The notes under the pieces: generated by a model | Told to the model about the DNA's origin: nothing | Database searches by the model: none | What the model saw: only the letters and a program-made list of their open reading frames with translations | Translations under genes and position numbers: made by a program | NCBI GenBank assembly: GCA_019614645.1 | Contig: JABWDB010000008.1 | Span: 1,860,001 to 1,924,000 of the forward strand | Length of the DNA stretch: 64,000 bases | Source: Stratiolaelaps scimitus | Taxonomy: Eukaryota > Arthropoda > Arachnida > Mesostigmata > Laelapidae | Reading direction: 5' to 3' | Shown here: positions 26,357-40,971 of the stretch, piece after piece | How positions within the stretch are numbered: the stretch's first letter is position 1 | How the letters are laid out: each line of letters begins with the position of its first letter

Positions 26357-28641
26357 CAATCGCTCTCCATTCGTTCGTTGGTGCGTCCGGCCGGCCTCGG
26401 GCTCCCTCTGCTGCTGGTTGCCTATCCGGCTGGCTAGCTGGTTGCCGAGGTGGTGGCGTGTCCCAGCCAAATTCATCAACGCCAGCGAGGCAAGGAGCCG
26501 AGGAGAGGAAAGCATAACCGCCTGCTGTAGTTCTCCCCGTCATTGCAGGCAGGCAGACTTCGAGGATGCGAGGACCGTCAGACCGAAGGGACTGGATGAG
26601 GCGGTGAGGGGCAGGCTTGTCGAACGCACGGCCGACTTGGGGGTAGCTCCGGGAGGATATGGCTGGTGGTGGACCAGTCGAGGAACGGCTGGTGGGCTAA
26701 AGGTTGGTCGAGGAGCTGTGCACGAAGCTGTTACAGTGGCGTCGGCAGTCTTCAGTACCAAAGTACGGCGGCCGTATGCCCGCTGCCTGCTGAGAAGATG
26801 ATGGCGTGGCTCGACACTGCATTACCGCCTCGCGTTTCCCGGCCTCAGCCCAATGGCACGTACCCCGCGACTCTCGTACCCCTCTTTTCGCTTGTCCTTC
26901 CCACGGCCCTGCGTACCCCCAACGCCATTCTCTATACCATGGCGGGGCTATGCTCGCATCGGCAAGGAGCGCCAACAGCGAACAGGAGTGGGCGCCGGTC
27001 GGTCAGACAGGCTGGTAGACAGGAACCAAAGAAAGAAGGGCATAGCATCATCATAGAGCTGTCGCGCGTCGACGTAGCAGCTACGTCGTGGTGGTGCTGG
27101 TGATGTTCGTGGTGTTGGTACTCTGAGGACTTCGAGGGACGAAAGAGACAAAGAGAGAGAGAGAGAGAGAGGACAACGACGACGGCGAGATAGTTAGATG
27201 TCGACGGAGGCTTGTCTAAGGGCTGGATGACCCGGTATCTGGCTCGCTGGCAAGCAGGCAGACACCACCATCGGCCACGGCTAGTAGGTTCCCCCTCGTA
27301 CATTGGCCGACCGCTTTCACGAGAGGAGTGAATGCTGAGGATTAGGCAGGGAAGACGAGAGGGGTGTCGTCCTCAGGCTATGCCGTCCATAGTGATGGCG
27401 TCACTTCCCAAGTGGGGACAGCAGCGGAAGGTTGGAGGGGGCTGCTGCTACCTCTGATGCTGGCGGGGCGCATCGACACGCTATGCATTACTATCTGCTG
27501 CTGCTGCTGCTGCTGCGACTGAGCAATGGTAGGTGGTCGAAGAACGGTGGCAACAACGGCAACGACACCGGCGCATCAGTGGACAACAATGTGACAGCAG
27601 CAGCAGCAGTAGTAGCGAAGTGACCGACAACAAAAACTGTTCTTGTGAAGAACACACAATGCCAGGGACGACAAACAGACATCGGCATACAAACACGGCC
27701 ATTACATCGGCAGCAACAGCAGCGGTCGCATGTAGTCACACCGTTTACGTGTCCATGTGTGTCGAATTAGTCCATCAGCGTTCAAAACGAGGTTGCTCGA
27801 AGGGAGTGTGTGTGTGTGTGTGTGTTCACCATGGGACAAAAATTACGATAACTATTATTATAACTAACATCAGATAGAAAGTGTTTGTCCAATTTGTGCA
27901 GGACGTGTGCGCCTTCTCTTGGCCCGTCTACGATGGGCAGCGGGACAAAAGCAGAAGCGCAAAGATGGTTAGCTGAGAAGGGGAGAGCCAGTAGGCGAGT
28001 CGGGCCAGCCAGGGATTTGTGGGGGGTGTCTGAAGCCAGCTTAAGCCATCCAGCCCTGCGGGGATTGGAGATCGAACTCGTCTGGGATAAGAGTCTATGA
28101 GCCCACAGCCGCCGCCGCCACCGCCGCCGCCACCACCACTGCACACGCTCGTAGAAGAAGCATTACGGTGGCGGCTGCGGCTGCGGCGACAATTCATTAT
28201 CGTTAAGGGTGATCATTTTCATTACCGGTAAAATTGAAATGATGGGGTAATCCTGGTGCGATGCTATGGGCCTGATGATGCTGTGCTGCTACTGCTATCA
28301 ATAGAACGAGCGGGATCGCAGATTGTCCTACGTATTACTGCTCTGCCAGGGTAGAATGAAAATGCCAATCAAGGCATTATAATATTAAATATGATATGTA
28401 GAGAACATTGTGGATATCCGTAGAGATACATTCACACATCAGATCGGTGATTGCTAATCTAGTCCCAGTGTTAATGTAGTACTGTTTTATTGAGGGACGA
28501 ATGTGTTTCTTTGTCATGAATGTATAATATAAACATCCTGACCAATGTTTGAAGTGTGTCTGTGTGTGAGTCGCTTGAGTCCGCTCTTCTCGAATGCATG
28601 TTGAAGCCCTACAGGCTCCGGAGGCAACAACACATTTTAGT

Positions 28642-28753
<112 letters not shown>

Positions 28754-28905
28754 TACTTTCCTGTGTGATAAATGAACAACATCGGGAAGGTGACGAAGCT
28801 GGATAGCAGGCATCAGCTGCACGGCCTCATCGTGCGTTCAATCTGTGGCTCTTCACATCACAGTGTTATCGTAACCAATTTGTGCCATATTCGACAATCT
28901 CTGTG

Positions 28906-28910
<5 letters not shown>

Positions 28911-28938
<28 letters not shown>
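28911..28938. repeat. (TC)n microsatellite
   Basis: Perfect TC repeat of about 14 units, pyrimidine on the + strand. Confidence 0.9.
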
Positions 28939-29547
28939 ATACCTCTCCCTCTCTCATAGACATTATTATTTCTCACTCAAAAATAATGAGTAATTGCAAT
29001 AACTGCCCAACAAGTCTTATAAACGCACGCCATACCGTACGTAGTTCCACGTATACTTTGATTACAAATGAAATATTAGTACTCCTAGTGTATTGCTATT
29101 ATTACAACGATCGGCTTCACTGTTTGACGGTAGACCACTGCTGGCAGCATTGGTGGCATTAGGTACACGCCGTGAAACAGGGAACGATAATCTTGATCGT
29201 AATCCGGTCTGAAACGAATACCACAATATATTGCTGCCTAATTCCACGTTTATGAAACCTTTATCTGCTACAGCGTGCTGCTTTTCCATCGTTCAAGTGT
29301 CCAGCTCACTGAGACGTTTCTCGACAGCTTAGCAAACCACGTAGCTGTTGTCCGTGCATTAATCACTGACCTTATGACTGCTATACGTACGGCTGCACTC
29401 GCTGTTCTCGCCTCCTCGTCGGTGAAAATTGCGCCGCCTCAGATACAAAGTCTTCAGGTTGCTTCACTTCTTTAACACGTCTCTAGCTTTCCCGATCTCT
29501 CTCTCTCGTGTCGATATTCGCGTCATGTGATCTGATAGCCGACAATG

Positions 29548-29582
29548 ATGATGATGATGATGACGACGACGACGACGACGAG
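29548..29582. repeat. (GAT)n(GAC)n triplet array
   Basis: ATG/GAT units switch to GAC/ACG units in one run. Confidence 0.9.
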
Positions 29583-29685
29583 ATCACCACCACTGGCACC
29601 ACCAAGACCTTCGTCGACCTCACAGTTGTCGCGGCATAATCATGGGAAGCACCCTGGCTGAGTGGATGGAGCCCATGATTCACCA

Positions 29686-29709
29686 ACAGCAGCAGCAGCA
29701 GCAGCAGCA
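29686..29709. repeat. (CAG)n triplet array
   Basis: Eight perfect CAG units. Confidence 0.9.
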
Positions 29710-32700
29710 CTAGTTTCTTATACCGCCCAGCCATCGACGCAGGCCGGGTCGGGACGGGCTGGTTGATCATCGATGTTCGATGATATCGCCGGAGGTCACG
29801 ATCATCTCTCTCTCTCTCTGTATCTCTCTTCGCGGGTTGGTTCGTGCGTCCGTCCAGCCGTCCGTTCCTCGTCGCCGCCGCCGCCACCACCGCCGCTCCG
29901 TTCGTTCGCCGTTTGCCTTTCGTTTTTGAGCAAATCTCTGTCATCATCTACTCGCGGTGAGAGATATGTCGATGACGAAAACGCTGCTGCTGCGGCTGCC
30001 GCCGACGACCACGATGAGCACTGGTTGCTTATTTGCATATTTTGCCATCTGCAGCGCACAGGCTATGACCGTTGCTGCTGCCACTGCTGCCACCCCTCGA
30101 AACCTCCCAAAGCTCTTCTTCGCTCTCTCTTTGCCTCTTGATTTTTCCTCCTCATAAATTGCACCGTGGCAGTGGCCCACGGCACAGCTTCATCTGTGTG
30201 CCATGTGTCGTGTTGTGCAGCCGTACACAGCTGTGTGGTGGCATGTGCACGAACAACTAGCCTGGCAAATTCGAACGGCGATGATTCCATCGTTCCGCGA
30301 GCTATTCGCGAGCACCGCCACCATCACTACCAACAACAGCAAGCGCAAAAACATCTTTTATCGACACTATATCGGACGACAACGACGACGACGATAATAA
30401 TGGACGGCAGCAACGGCAATGACAACAGCGTAATGACGATGGGTAGGAAGGTCATACGTGGCCGTAACGCAGCGAGAGCGCAATGGGGTAGGCCGTCTCG
30501 AAAATGACGGGCCTGGCGAGCCACGGCTTGCCATTGCTTGTCTACCTACAAGTCGCTGTCCGCTGTAACCAGAAACACCCGAAGGTCCGCCTGGAGACGA
30601 GAAGAAAGGTCTGCGGTAGGTCGTTCGATTTGAATATGGTGACCGTAAAAACGACCGCCGCCCCCACCCCCAAAAGGCTGACGATCACCTTCTCCGCACG
30701 CGCTGCTCACGTACCAGAGATATGAAGACTGCGGATTCGTTCGGTCCGTCCTCCTTCGTCTGCGGTGCTCGTTATTCGGCATACGGCCATATCGGTCGAG
30801 GCCGCCGAGGGCTGCCGCCGTCTGGCCGTGGTCAACGTACTGATCAGCCAACCAGTCTACCCAACAATTGGTCTCTGATCCGTCCACTGGGACGGATTTT
30901 GACATGGCATTGTAAGCACGGCAAACCATTGTTTCTTCGGTTACCGCTGTATGCACATCGCCGTTCTACGAATCCCGAGTATCATGTGCGCTTAGCTATA
31001 GAGCTACAGAATAAGGAACGCTATGGGTTAGAAAGCAGCGCTCAACATGGAAAGGCTGGATCGTTCAAACGTGGTGCGAAAGGATACTACCAATCGTATT
31101 CAGATCTGAAATGGGCTTTGCCTAGCGCTCTCTCTCTCTCTTTCTTTGTCTGCCTGCCTGCCTGCCTGTATAAGTGTGTGAGCACACGCAGGAAAAGTGG
31201 ATATTGGCACGTATGCTTAAATGGAATCACCTTGAAACGTACTCGCTCTACCGGACCGGGTACGTATGCAAGTTTGAGGAATGGTCATAGACCTGCCCCT
31301 TCTCAGTCGTTCTTCGTGTCCGAGTAATGCTAGGCGAGCGTTGCTCGCCCCGACATGTCGGTAAGCATTAAGGTGTGGCCGTATAGTTTCGTTAGTGTAG
31401 TACTATGGTGATCTTGACAAAAGTGGAGGGCCCAGCAATGGTACGACTAGCTGATCTGATGGCCAGACATCAGATGAAGTTCGATGGGTGGAACGCAGAA
31501 GGAGGCCCACGAAGACACACAGCGTGGCGTGCATTTCGAACCGAACCTCTGAAGTATGCTTGGCGCTCGGGGAAAGATAAAGGGGAGGTCTCGAGCCACG
31601 GTGGCAGCAGCAGCAGTACGCCTGCGTAGCGGGTATGTGGATTCGAGTCTCATGTCCTCATGAGGGTATCGTGGGGGGGCGGGGGGAGCTTCGAAGGAGG
31701 TACATATATGCGTGTAGGGGCATGGGAAAACGAGCCAATAGCATGCCCGAGAGATATCAGCGATGGCTTCATGGGGTTCAACTAGACAGCCTCCGAGTAT
31801 TCGTATGCCTTCTACTTCCACCACCACTACCACCAGCGTTACTGCAGGCCTCACTGCCTACACACCCTACCTACCTACCTACCTCGTCTCGTGTTGCCTC
31901 CTACTATGGCCCCGTTCACTCATCGATCCCATCCTCTTTCTACAGAGAGCGTTGCATCGACAGTGGGCGGGAGAGAGAGAGGAGAGAGATAGAGACAGCC
32001 AGAGAGAGAGAGAGAACCTAGTAATAGCAGTGACTGTAGGAGTAGGCGACGGTAGTAGTTCGAGCCGATTTGATGACACGCTTAGCACCCCCAACAGCAC
32101 CCCGCTCCCCGAATCGACGCGAGGTAACGCCAGAGACAGAGCACCTCCACCAGTATGTATGTATGTGTGTGTTCGCGGATAATTTTTTTTCTGCCAACAC
32201 ACGTTCACACATACATGCTCTCTCTCCTCTCTCTCTCTTTCTCTCTCGGTATTTGTGTCATTCCTGTGTTTTTAACAATTTTATTATAGTAGCTTAGCAA
32301 CGACACGTTTTTGAGTGCGGCGTGGCCCAGTCTACGAGCTTGTCGTTGAGCTACGACAAGCCCGTTGACTGGGGCAGGCCCGTAGCTCACGGGTGTACGC
32401 TGACAAACGCATACATACGAATGCCCCTCGGTGATAGCCCGACAAGTGACAATAAAACTAGTAAGCTGTGATGGGGGCGACTATCTACTCGAGACTAAAC
32501 CCTCTGCTCCAGTGGCAGCTGTATCGCTGCTGTGCCTCGATGTTTTTTTCTCGTACGTCGGCCTCGCCGTCCTCAGCGGCCTGGGCGTTACGGGCCGGAT
32601 AGCCTGACGTCTGCGCGGCAGGCTTTGGCCTGTCATGTCACAGTCGAGCAGCTATCGTTTGCAACGCTGCTATCTATCTTAGCGAGGTTGCCCGTGCAAC

Positions 32701-33240
32701 AAGCTGCCGCAGTTACTACGCTGCCAAGGAGATTACGAGGAGCTAATGGTTGCACAAATCCAAAAAAAACAAAGAACGAAATTGTACGCGAATGACAGCC
32801 GCATACAAGTAAGTCCCGCAGCTGTCGTTGGCTTATGTCACGGATGTCATTGGATAGCGAGTATTTCGTCAATCCCACCCAAGTGGCTCGAGTTTCGATT
32901 CGTAACAAAAAGTTGAAGAGAAAGAATTCTGCTTGTGTCGTTAGCCTGCGGCAGCGTCACCAGTCGGCCGCCAATAGTGCTAACGCAATAGCAAAGCTGG
33001 CCGTATAGGCGAATCATCGTTGTTAAAGGGTGAATGCGACTCGGCGAGTCGCGTCGGTCCTTTTCGGGGTGGCGCGCCAGCTCATCTCGAAGGGCGAGGC
33101 AAGCGGAACCGAACCAATGAACGGGGTGAGATGCGATTCGCTATATTTCTGCTGCTGCTGCTGCTTTAGTATAATGCTGCTTGGTGGTGCCCCTTCACAT
33201 ATTCATCTATCTCTCAACATCAAGTGCAACTCGTTGTCGC

Positions 33241-33888
33241 TCTGCCAATGAGCAACAACAGCAGCAGCAACAACAACATCCCGTCGCGGCGGCAACAGCA
33301 GCAGACCGCGCGGGCCACCGCCGCCACCGCCGTTTCGGCCGCTAACGTAGCCGGTCACCCCATCATGCATCGCCGCTACCCTTCATCATCATCATGTTGA
33401 TCGTTGTTGTCGTCGTCGTCGTCACCCCTTATTCCACCTTATTGTTCCCAGCTCACCCACCAAATGTGTGATGATGCTGATGATGAAGATGATAATGATA
33501 TTGATGTTAATCGTGTTGCTATAATGGTTCAGCGGATGCTGCTGCCACCAGCCGCTCGCTCTCCTGCCGTAGCCATTGTTGTCAGGAAGACGAACATGCA
33601 GTTAGCAGCAGCTGCAGCGGCAACAACGTCCTGGTGCTGCGTCAGCAGCCGATGCTGGTGTCGCTGCTGCTGCTGCTGTTGTTGACGATTACGATGGACG
33701 CGAAATAGCAGAAGCAGCCGCTGCCGCCGCCGCCTCCTCCGCCGCACCCGCGGGAAAGAAGAAGAGCAAGACGATAAAGTTAATTATTATTATCTCCTCC
33801 AGCCGTCCACTCCGGCGGCCAGGCGTCGCCGGTCTGCTGTCCGTCGCTGTGTCAGAATCGCTGGAGTTAGTTAGTAGTCACAGCCGCC

Positions 33889-33919
<31 letters not shown>

Positions 33920-36900
33920 TCGCTGTATTCTGTCGAGAGAATGGACGAGGTGAAGAACAGCAGAAACAAAAGCATAGGGACTACATGGGCTGTGAGACAT
34001 GAGCTGTCGGCAATGATCACCATGACGGCCACAGACTGAACGGACCCGTGAACCTACCGAACGAACCTGCTTTGCCGCGCTGAACGCTGGCCGAATCCAT
34101 GCTAGCCGTCCGTCGGCCCCGGCATCGCTCGTCGCGGCGACGTCGACCTGAACGCCAACAGCGGCCTCGACGTCATCCTCGGTAGAGGTAGCGTCGCCAT
34201 CATGACACTTTCATTCACACCTTTACCATCTCGTCTCCGTCTCGTCTCCGGATTACGTGGCAGTAGCAGTAATCGTACTTGGGCATCGTTGTTGTATAAT
34301 ATTGCAGTAATTGTCGCCGAGGACGAGCGCATTCGACTACCGAATGCTAGCAGCACGCTGCTCGTTTACCTGGATAATATACGGTATTATATAAAAAGTG
34401 GAGAGCAACGGACGACGGGCAGATGGACGAATGACGCCGGAGAAGGCCACTTTAATCGCGCTCGGCAGTAAGAGAAGCATAGATGGGTAGGAGGGGGGAA
34501 CTACCCACTCGTAGAATGGCTTCACAAGCGACAACAATAATTAATTACAACAAGAAGAGATCATGACAAAAACAACAACAAGCTGATGCGACGCGTACAG
34601 CAGCAAGGTTGAAATGTGCGTGGAGCGCCTGGCTTGTTCACTAGCAATAATAATAAGTAGTAGTCTATAGTATTTAGTAGGGATCTATTCCTGGGTAAGG
34701 CAGTTGTCTGTTGCGTTTTCTGAAAGGACGCCTCGCTTCAATATTGGAGCGTCCTCTTAAACTCTTGGTCTGAGGTCTACTCTGCGAAATGAGTTGATTG
34801 CGGAGCGCCGTCGGTTTTGCAACAAGATACATGACCAGCTTACTCTCTCTCTCTATATATATATATATCTGTTGGTCTTGTCTGTCTATTTATCGGGCTC
34901 TCATTCAAACCTATATATAGGATCTGCGACCAGGCAAGATGCCGGTCAGCTGCTGCTGGTGTCGTTTACCAGTGCTACTGCGGGTGCTGGCCATCGTCCA
35001 TGTCGATGAATATATATCGGATGTATCTACGTTTGACTGCCGCATCCGCCGCTGCTTCTGCTGCGATCTCTATTTTTGTGTTGTTCCTGAAATTCGACCC
35101 TGCAGTGATGGTCACACACACATACATACGCGTCTACCAACGGATATGTTCTTGCGGGGTCACTATGCAATACCTACTCTCTCTCTCTCTTGCTCGCCCA
35201 TTCCATCTTGTTCACTTGATCGTTAGTCCAACGCTTGCTGGTGCGTGGCTAAAGCAACCACCACTGGTACGCCTCACAAATATTGATATTGTTCATATGT
35301 ATAATGCATGTAACTCGGACTCTGCCTGATTGTGACAGTGACAGCGGATGTGTGTTTATCTGTCTGCGTGTGTTCGGCGGGTCTCCAACGTTGTGTGGCG
35401 CTACGTTCGTTTGTTCGTTCGTAACGTGCGGCTGGAAGCCGCAATGTGCCAGATCATCAGATCAGTTGGCTTCTGCTCACATGAGGCGCAAATGCCTTGC
35501 GACGAGCTTTGCGGACTCCCATGAGAGACTGCCGCTCCCGCTGCTGGCTCAATGGCAGCCGGCCGACTGGCAAATCGCCGGCGGCTTCTTGAGACTGCGT
35601 CTGCGCGCGCCGCGTTCCATTACTCTGCGTTTGACGCACCGCCAACCAACCGGAGGAATCGATTGCCACCGCCGCCGCCGTTTCATACAAAAGCATGGAA
35701 TGAAATCATGGACGGCATGCGATTGGACAATTGCAGCCGTCATCGGCAGCAAAAATAACCCATTGTTCCAGCTCCTACTTTGGGGACAAATCGACACACG
35801 TTGACAATCCATAAAAACGCGGAACAGTCCTATTAATATGAGATACGGCAGCACTTGCGAACGCCGCAGAGCGCAAGGCCACTGAGGCCGCTGCTCCACC
35901 CGAATGAAACGATCGGCCGCCGGCCTGAGTAGGCCATCCTCAACATGGCCGGGAAGATCGTAGGTCCGATTCCGGAAACAAATCGAACAAAAGTGAGATA
36001 ACGCCATTATCCGAGTAGACAAATAGGGCTTCGATAGAATGGCCAGTCGATGAGGGCGCGGGGAACGATGGGTGGGCTCAAGCCAGAAGGACGCGTGTTC
36101 AACTCTGCTTGTTGATTGGAATTTGAGCTTTTGCATTGGCATTACTCCGGGGGTGGGAGGACCGCCCGTGTCCACTCGCGAGTGTCAGCCGTGTAGCCAG
36201 TTGGACTGCTTGGATCAGCGAGTGCTCGTCTCAGAATCTTAAACTGTCCTATATATGCCTCCCATTGGTTATCAAACGACATCGTCGAACGGGGACTCAG
36301 TGGGAATGGTGATGGAGGACGATGAAGAACGTAGAGGATGGCAAACGAATCGTTGAAGGACCATGATCGCGAGGGCGACGACGCGGCAGCCTCCACCGCC
36401 GTGTCACCACTGTTCCGTCCGCGATTGTAATGGCGGACAAGGGAACATGGGTAAAAGCAAGAGACACCGAGGGAGAGAAAGAAATAGAGAGAGAGAGAGA
36501 GAGAGAAGTGTGTTCCTGCAGCAGCAGAGTTGGTAAGAACAAGGCCTCCAGCGTGTGTCCTGCAGTGTGCTCCGACGCCTGGCTCTGGCGGTGGTGTTCG
36601 CCCGCTGATTTTGCGCCCGGCGGCTTCTGCTGCTGCTGCTGCTGCTACTATCATACTTGTGGTGAGATGCGGGACTGTTCCTTTTGCATTGTCATCGGGC
36701 TCTGGGATGTCGTCCATCTGGTTTGGATGACCAGCAAATGGTGTTACTATGTAAATTTTAGCACTCGAGGAACGCCCAAAGCTGGCTGTCAAAGCTGCTT
36801 CTTTGCCAAACGAACAGGGAGCAGTGAACAAACGGCGTCACAAGTAGGCGTAAGCGGACACCAACGCCAACGGCAAGCGACGGCGGAGAGCGAGAGAGAT

Positions 36901-38600
36901 TTGCCGCCGTTTGAGTCCGGGGCCGTCAACCGTCATGGGCATCGCTTTACTACAGCGGCTCGCAATTGTCGTCGTCGTCGTTGTTGTCGTTTCGGGTGGT
37001 GCTGTGGCGATTCGTTGATGCTGCTGGTTTCCTGCTGTCCGCCAGCTGTGGAGATCAACGACAAAGTGGCGGCCCGGCCCAGCCCGGCAATGGGAAGCTT
37101 GATGCACGCTGGACATGCTGCTGCCCTCACTATGGTCTCTCTCTCTCTGTCCCTGTCTCTCTGTCTCTCTCTGCGGCCGCGGAAGAAATATCATTTCTAT
37201 GCATACACGCATCTTCTTGCTCGACTAAACTACTGGCAAGGATTTGAATGGCAAACTAGTAGAATGTGGACAATGTCACAGGTCTCTCCAGCCCATCGTA
37301 GCCGCGCACCGACCACTCCCATCAGCCGGCCAGCGAACGACCGAACGAACCAGACAGTCTATGAGAGTTGCCGCGGGCTGAAAATGTGTGAACAATCCCC
37401 GACACTTTTCCTCTCCGCTGGTGGCTGCAGTGGTAGTGAGTGCCGCTGCGACAACGATCAGGCCCAGCCGTAGGCAGCTTCTCCTGTATGCTTGCATATT
37501 GTATTGAGAAAAACGACCAAGTTGAGCTGCCCGAAAGCTAGGGCCGACCGTCCTACCGGTGGCGAACACTAGCTCTCCACCTCTTCGAGATGATCAACGG
37601 CACGAGTAGGAGTATCAGAGGACTCCGTGGTGGCAGCAGCAGCAGCAGCCTATCGTAGTCGTCGTAGGTGAGCTGCTAGCGAAGCGCCCGCTTCAAACTC
37701 AGGTGAACGGCGACTCAGAAAATGGCGATGCTCCATGTGTCGCCTCGGACTGAGTTCCGACGATGAGTCTCACCCCACTGACACCAAGTTAAGAGCAGGT
37801 TCTGAGCTCAGCAGACAAAACGAACTCGAGCATCTCCCGCTATCTCCGCCACCCACAAGATACCGCCCACCCGCCCGCCCGCCCGCCCCCAAAATGCCCG
37901 GCACACCAACGGCACGATAGCACGACACAGAGAGTGCAATGGTGTATCGCGTGCACCCCTCCCGCGTCCGTAATGTCGTGCAGCGACACTCCAGCAGCTA
38001 CGAGACATTTATACCTCCCACTATTTGCTGGGTGAACAATACCCACCGTAGAGACAGCCATTTATTTATATATGTGGCCGGCGTGCGAAATGGACATGGA
38101 GATGTTGCATTTGATGCTGCCATGCATGCATGCAGCAGCGGTACCTCCGCGCCACCAACTGCCGCAGCGGCAGCAGCAGCAGCAGCAATATGTAGTGGTA
38201 CCACCAACACCACTGCCACTCGGGAGAAAGCGCGAGGAGAACCTGAGGTCGGATGAAACGGACGGAGGGACGTCCATTTGTTGTCGCCAGACCCAACGAA
38301 CAAACGAACGACCCTACTACACCAGTGTCACAGAGATGTACCTATATCTCCGTCTGCTCGTAACGACCATACGGTCAACAGACGTCAAACAGGGATACAG
38401 AGGCATTATGATTTACATCGCCATCGCTGCTGCTGCTGCAGCGGCTGTTGTTATTGCTGCTGTTGCAATGAGCTCCACCATACGTAACATTATTATGTGA
38501 GTGAAGCTCACGATGGCACACGTGGCAATCACGTGACATCGGCGCACGTTTATTTGTCTTCTCCAGTTTCAAATTTAATTGTCCCCTGCTGCACAATGCT
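33241..38600 (+). other. GC-rich, triplet-repeat-rich intronic block
   Basis: This block is dense in CAG/CTG, GCC/GGC and GTC-type triplets, including a (GCC)n array at 33882-33923. Stops are thinned out on both strands, so long overlapping open frames appear, the longest at 36430-37473 (+) with minus-strand frames opposite. These translations are Cys/Arg/Ser-rich, run through microsatellites and match no family I know. No splice-bounded conserved exon was recognised. Confidence 0.6.
33882..33923. repeat. (GCC)n triplet array
   Basis: About 13 GCC units with one CAC interruption, a CpG-rich array. Confidence 0.9.
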
Positions 38601-40922
38601 TATAGTATAAGTGTCAGATACTGATTCATCGTCCCATCTCTCTCTTTCTCTCTCTCAAAGCTGTCTATCTTCAATGTCGTTGTTAATGAGAATTAAAGTA
38701 CCATAAAATACAAATTAATAATCTTATTATTGCTATCATATTACTGTTACTGGTGGTCGTCGTAAGCGCTCATCATCGTTTTTCGTATGGGGTACAAACT
38801 CTGCTTTTACTAAAATTCAAACAGTTCACGAAGATCTTCTGTCTACCTGCCTGCCTGTGTGCGTTGTAACAGCAAACGAAAAATAATTCTTGCGAACACT
38901 TTCCACGTTCAGCCAACAGCACAGTCAATAATAATTACCTTGCAGAACTTCTTCCAATCGCTCTCCTGCCCTCTTGATGGGGCGTTTGATTAACCATGTC
39001 AGATGAGCGATTATTATTTCCAGCCAGCATTGCTCGATACTCGCCCGCTCTCCGCGAGCTAATACCGCCGCTCGAGACACGCGCACACAGACGCCAGCCA
39101 GCCACCGAGCGCTAGATCCACAGCCAGTTACACGATCATCGTTCCGTGATTCTTCAACCCTACCTTATATAATGGCACGCACACAACACCACGGCACAAA
39201 AACGGGAAAACAAAAACATGTGATCAACCGACCGGCGGACCGAGAGGAGGCACCAGCTAACCATCGATATCTACCTATGTGTGTGTACATACATCTATCC
39301 TCGTCTTGATACCACCGGCGGCGGCGGCGATCGCAGAAATGGTGGTGACAATGCGATCACCCGGTATCAGCATCCACCGCTGGCTCATCGGTCGGCTGGC
39401 AATCCCGCAGCGTCTGAATAGCAATACGCTGCGTGTAACAGGCGCAGATTTCGATCCGTACCATTTTCGCCGATCCGTCCACTGATGAGTAGCGGCAGAA
39501 GCAGCAAAGATCTAAACTATCTATCTATCTATCTCTTTGGTTTGATTTTACCCCCTTGAATCTTCCCCCTGCTCAGCTGCATCGTCTGAACGGACGGCGG
39601 CGGGCTTTCGGCTGAGTAGCCAGCCAGCCGGCCGGCCACCGGCAGCAGCGGACGAGACGATCCTCGACCGCTTGCTTGGATGTTGGCAAGGCTCGTCGAG
39701 AAATGGTCGACGAGAGGCGAGCGGAATCGATGTTCTGCGGTTGATGTGGATTGCTGCCTGATGTCGCATCATTTTGTAATTATAATTATTAATCTATCGC
39801 CGCGTCTGCGGCTGTCACAACCCCCCCCCCCCCGAAAATGATTAACTTCTATGCAAACACATAAAGCATGAACAGCAGCAAGAGCAGCGGCGGTGGCGGA
39901 AACGGCTACGAGAAGGTTTTTCTTCATCAGCTTCGTCTTCTGTTGGCATCGTAATCAGCAACAACACCACTATCATCGGTGGCGGCGGCGGCGGCAGGAC
40001 GAACGTTAACGCAGCAACAACTGCAGGACCCTCGGCGGGCGCCGGGTGCCGTTGTACCTGCATGTAAGTACATAGCTGCTGTTCTGCTGGCGTCGGCCGT
40101 TGTTGTTAGCAGCAGCAGCCACGGCGGCGGCGGCGGCAGCAACAACGTGGCCGATCGTAAACTCACGAGTTTGCCCGCACGATTGTCCGTCTATGATTGT
40201 CGCTGTTGTTGTTTGTTACCAAGATTAAAAATTTGATGAAACGCGGACGAGACGCGCGAACGAACGAACGACGACCACGGCCACGCGAATGAGAAGATCA
40301 CAGATGACGACGACGCTCTTCTACGGCGCGATCCAATCCGTAGCAACAGACAGACGCCCCTAGACACCACGTACGGGGGGGGCGCACATGGACGCCGAAG
40401 CGAGCGGTGTGACTCTCGCGGAGACGCAATAAAGAAGCGAGCTTCGTAAGCGGCGAACTATTGGCTCGTTGGTACGTTCTAGCAGTAGTCAATCGGGTTG
40501 AGTTTGCCTTGTTATTGTGGGTTGTGCCGCTACTGTCTCGTCATAACGAAACTCTCGCTATGGCATACACTGGCAGCGCTTGTAGGACGCCCTGTGATCC
40601 TCGGTTGTTTGGGCCTACGCTCAAGTAGCGCGGTCCCGAAGCGCCTCAAGTGCAAAACGGCAGAGCTGAGTGTGTTATTAAGAATGACAGACCGCGTCAA
40701 GTTCTCCTACAACGACGACTGGTACTGCTATGAGGGTGTGTACCACTGAAAACGAGCTCATAAGAGAAATTAATTTGATTTCAAATAACCTATCCCACAG
40801 GAATAGGCAGGCAGGCAGGTAAGCAGGTGGTCATCGATTAGCAAATGATTTATGATTATTCCGCTCTCCGGAGAGCTGGTCCTTCAAGGCGTCTTGTTTT
40901 AGCCAGAATAACCTATCCACGC

Positions 40923-40923
40923 G

Positions 40924-40962
<39 letters not shown>
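40923..40962. repeat. (AC)n(AT)n compound microsatellite
   Basis: Nine AC units followed by eleven AT units. Confidence 0.95.

Positions 40963-40971
<9 letters not shown>

Noticed and set aside
30722..31327. 201-codon + strand open frame
   Set aside because: It runs through a TC repeat and GCCT repeats and shows no family motif; about one chance frame of this size is plausible in the window.
35549..36175. 208-codon minus-strand frame
   Set aside because: Composition looks like translated non-coding DNA, it overlaps open frames on the other strand, and no domain is visible.
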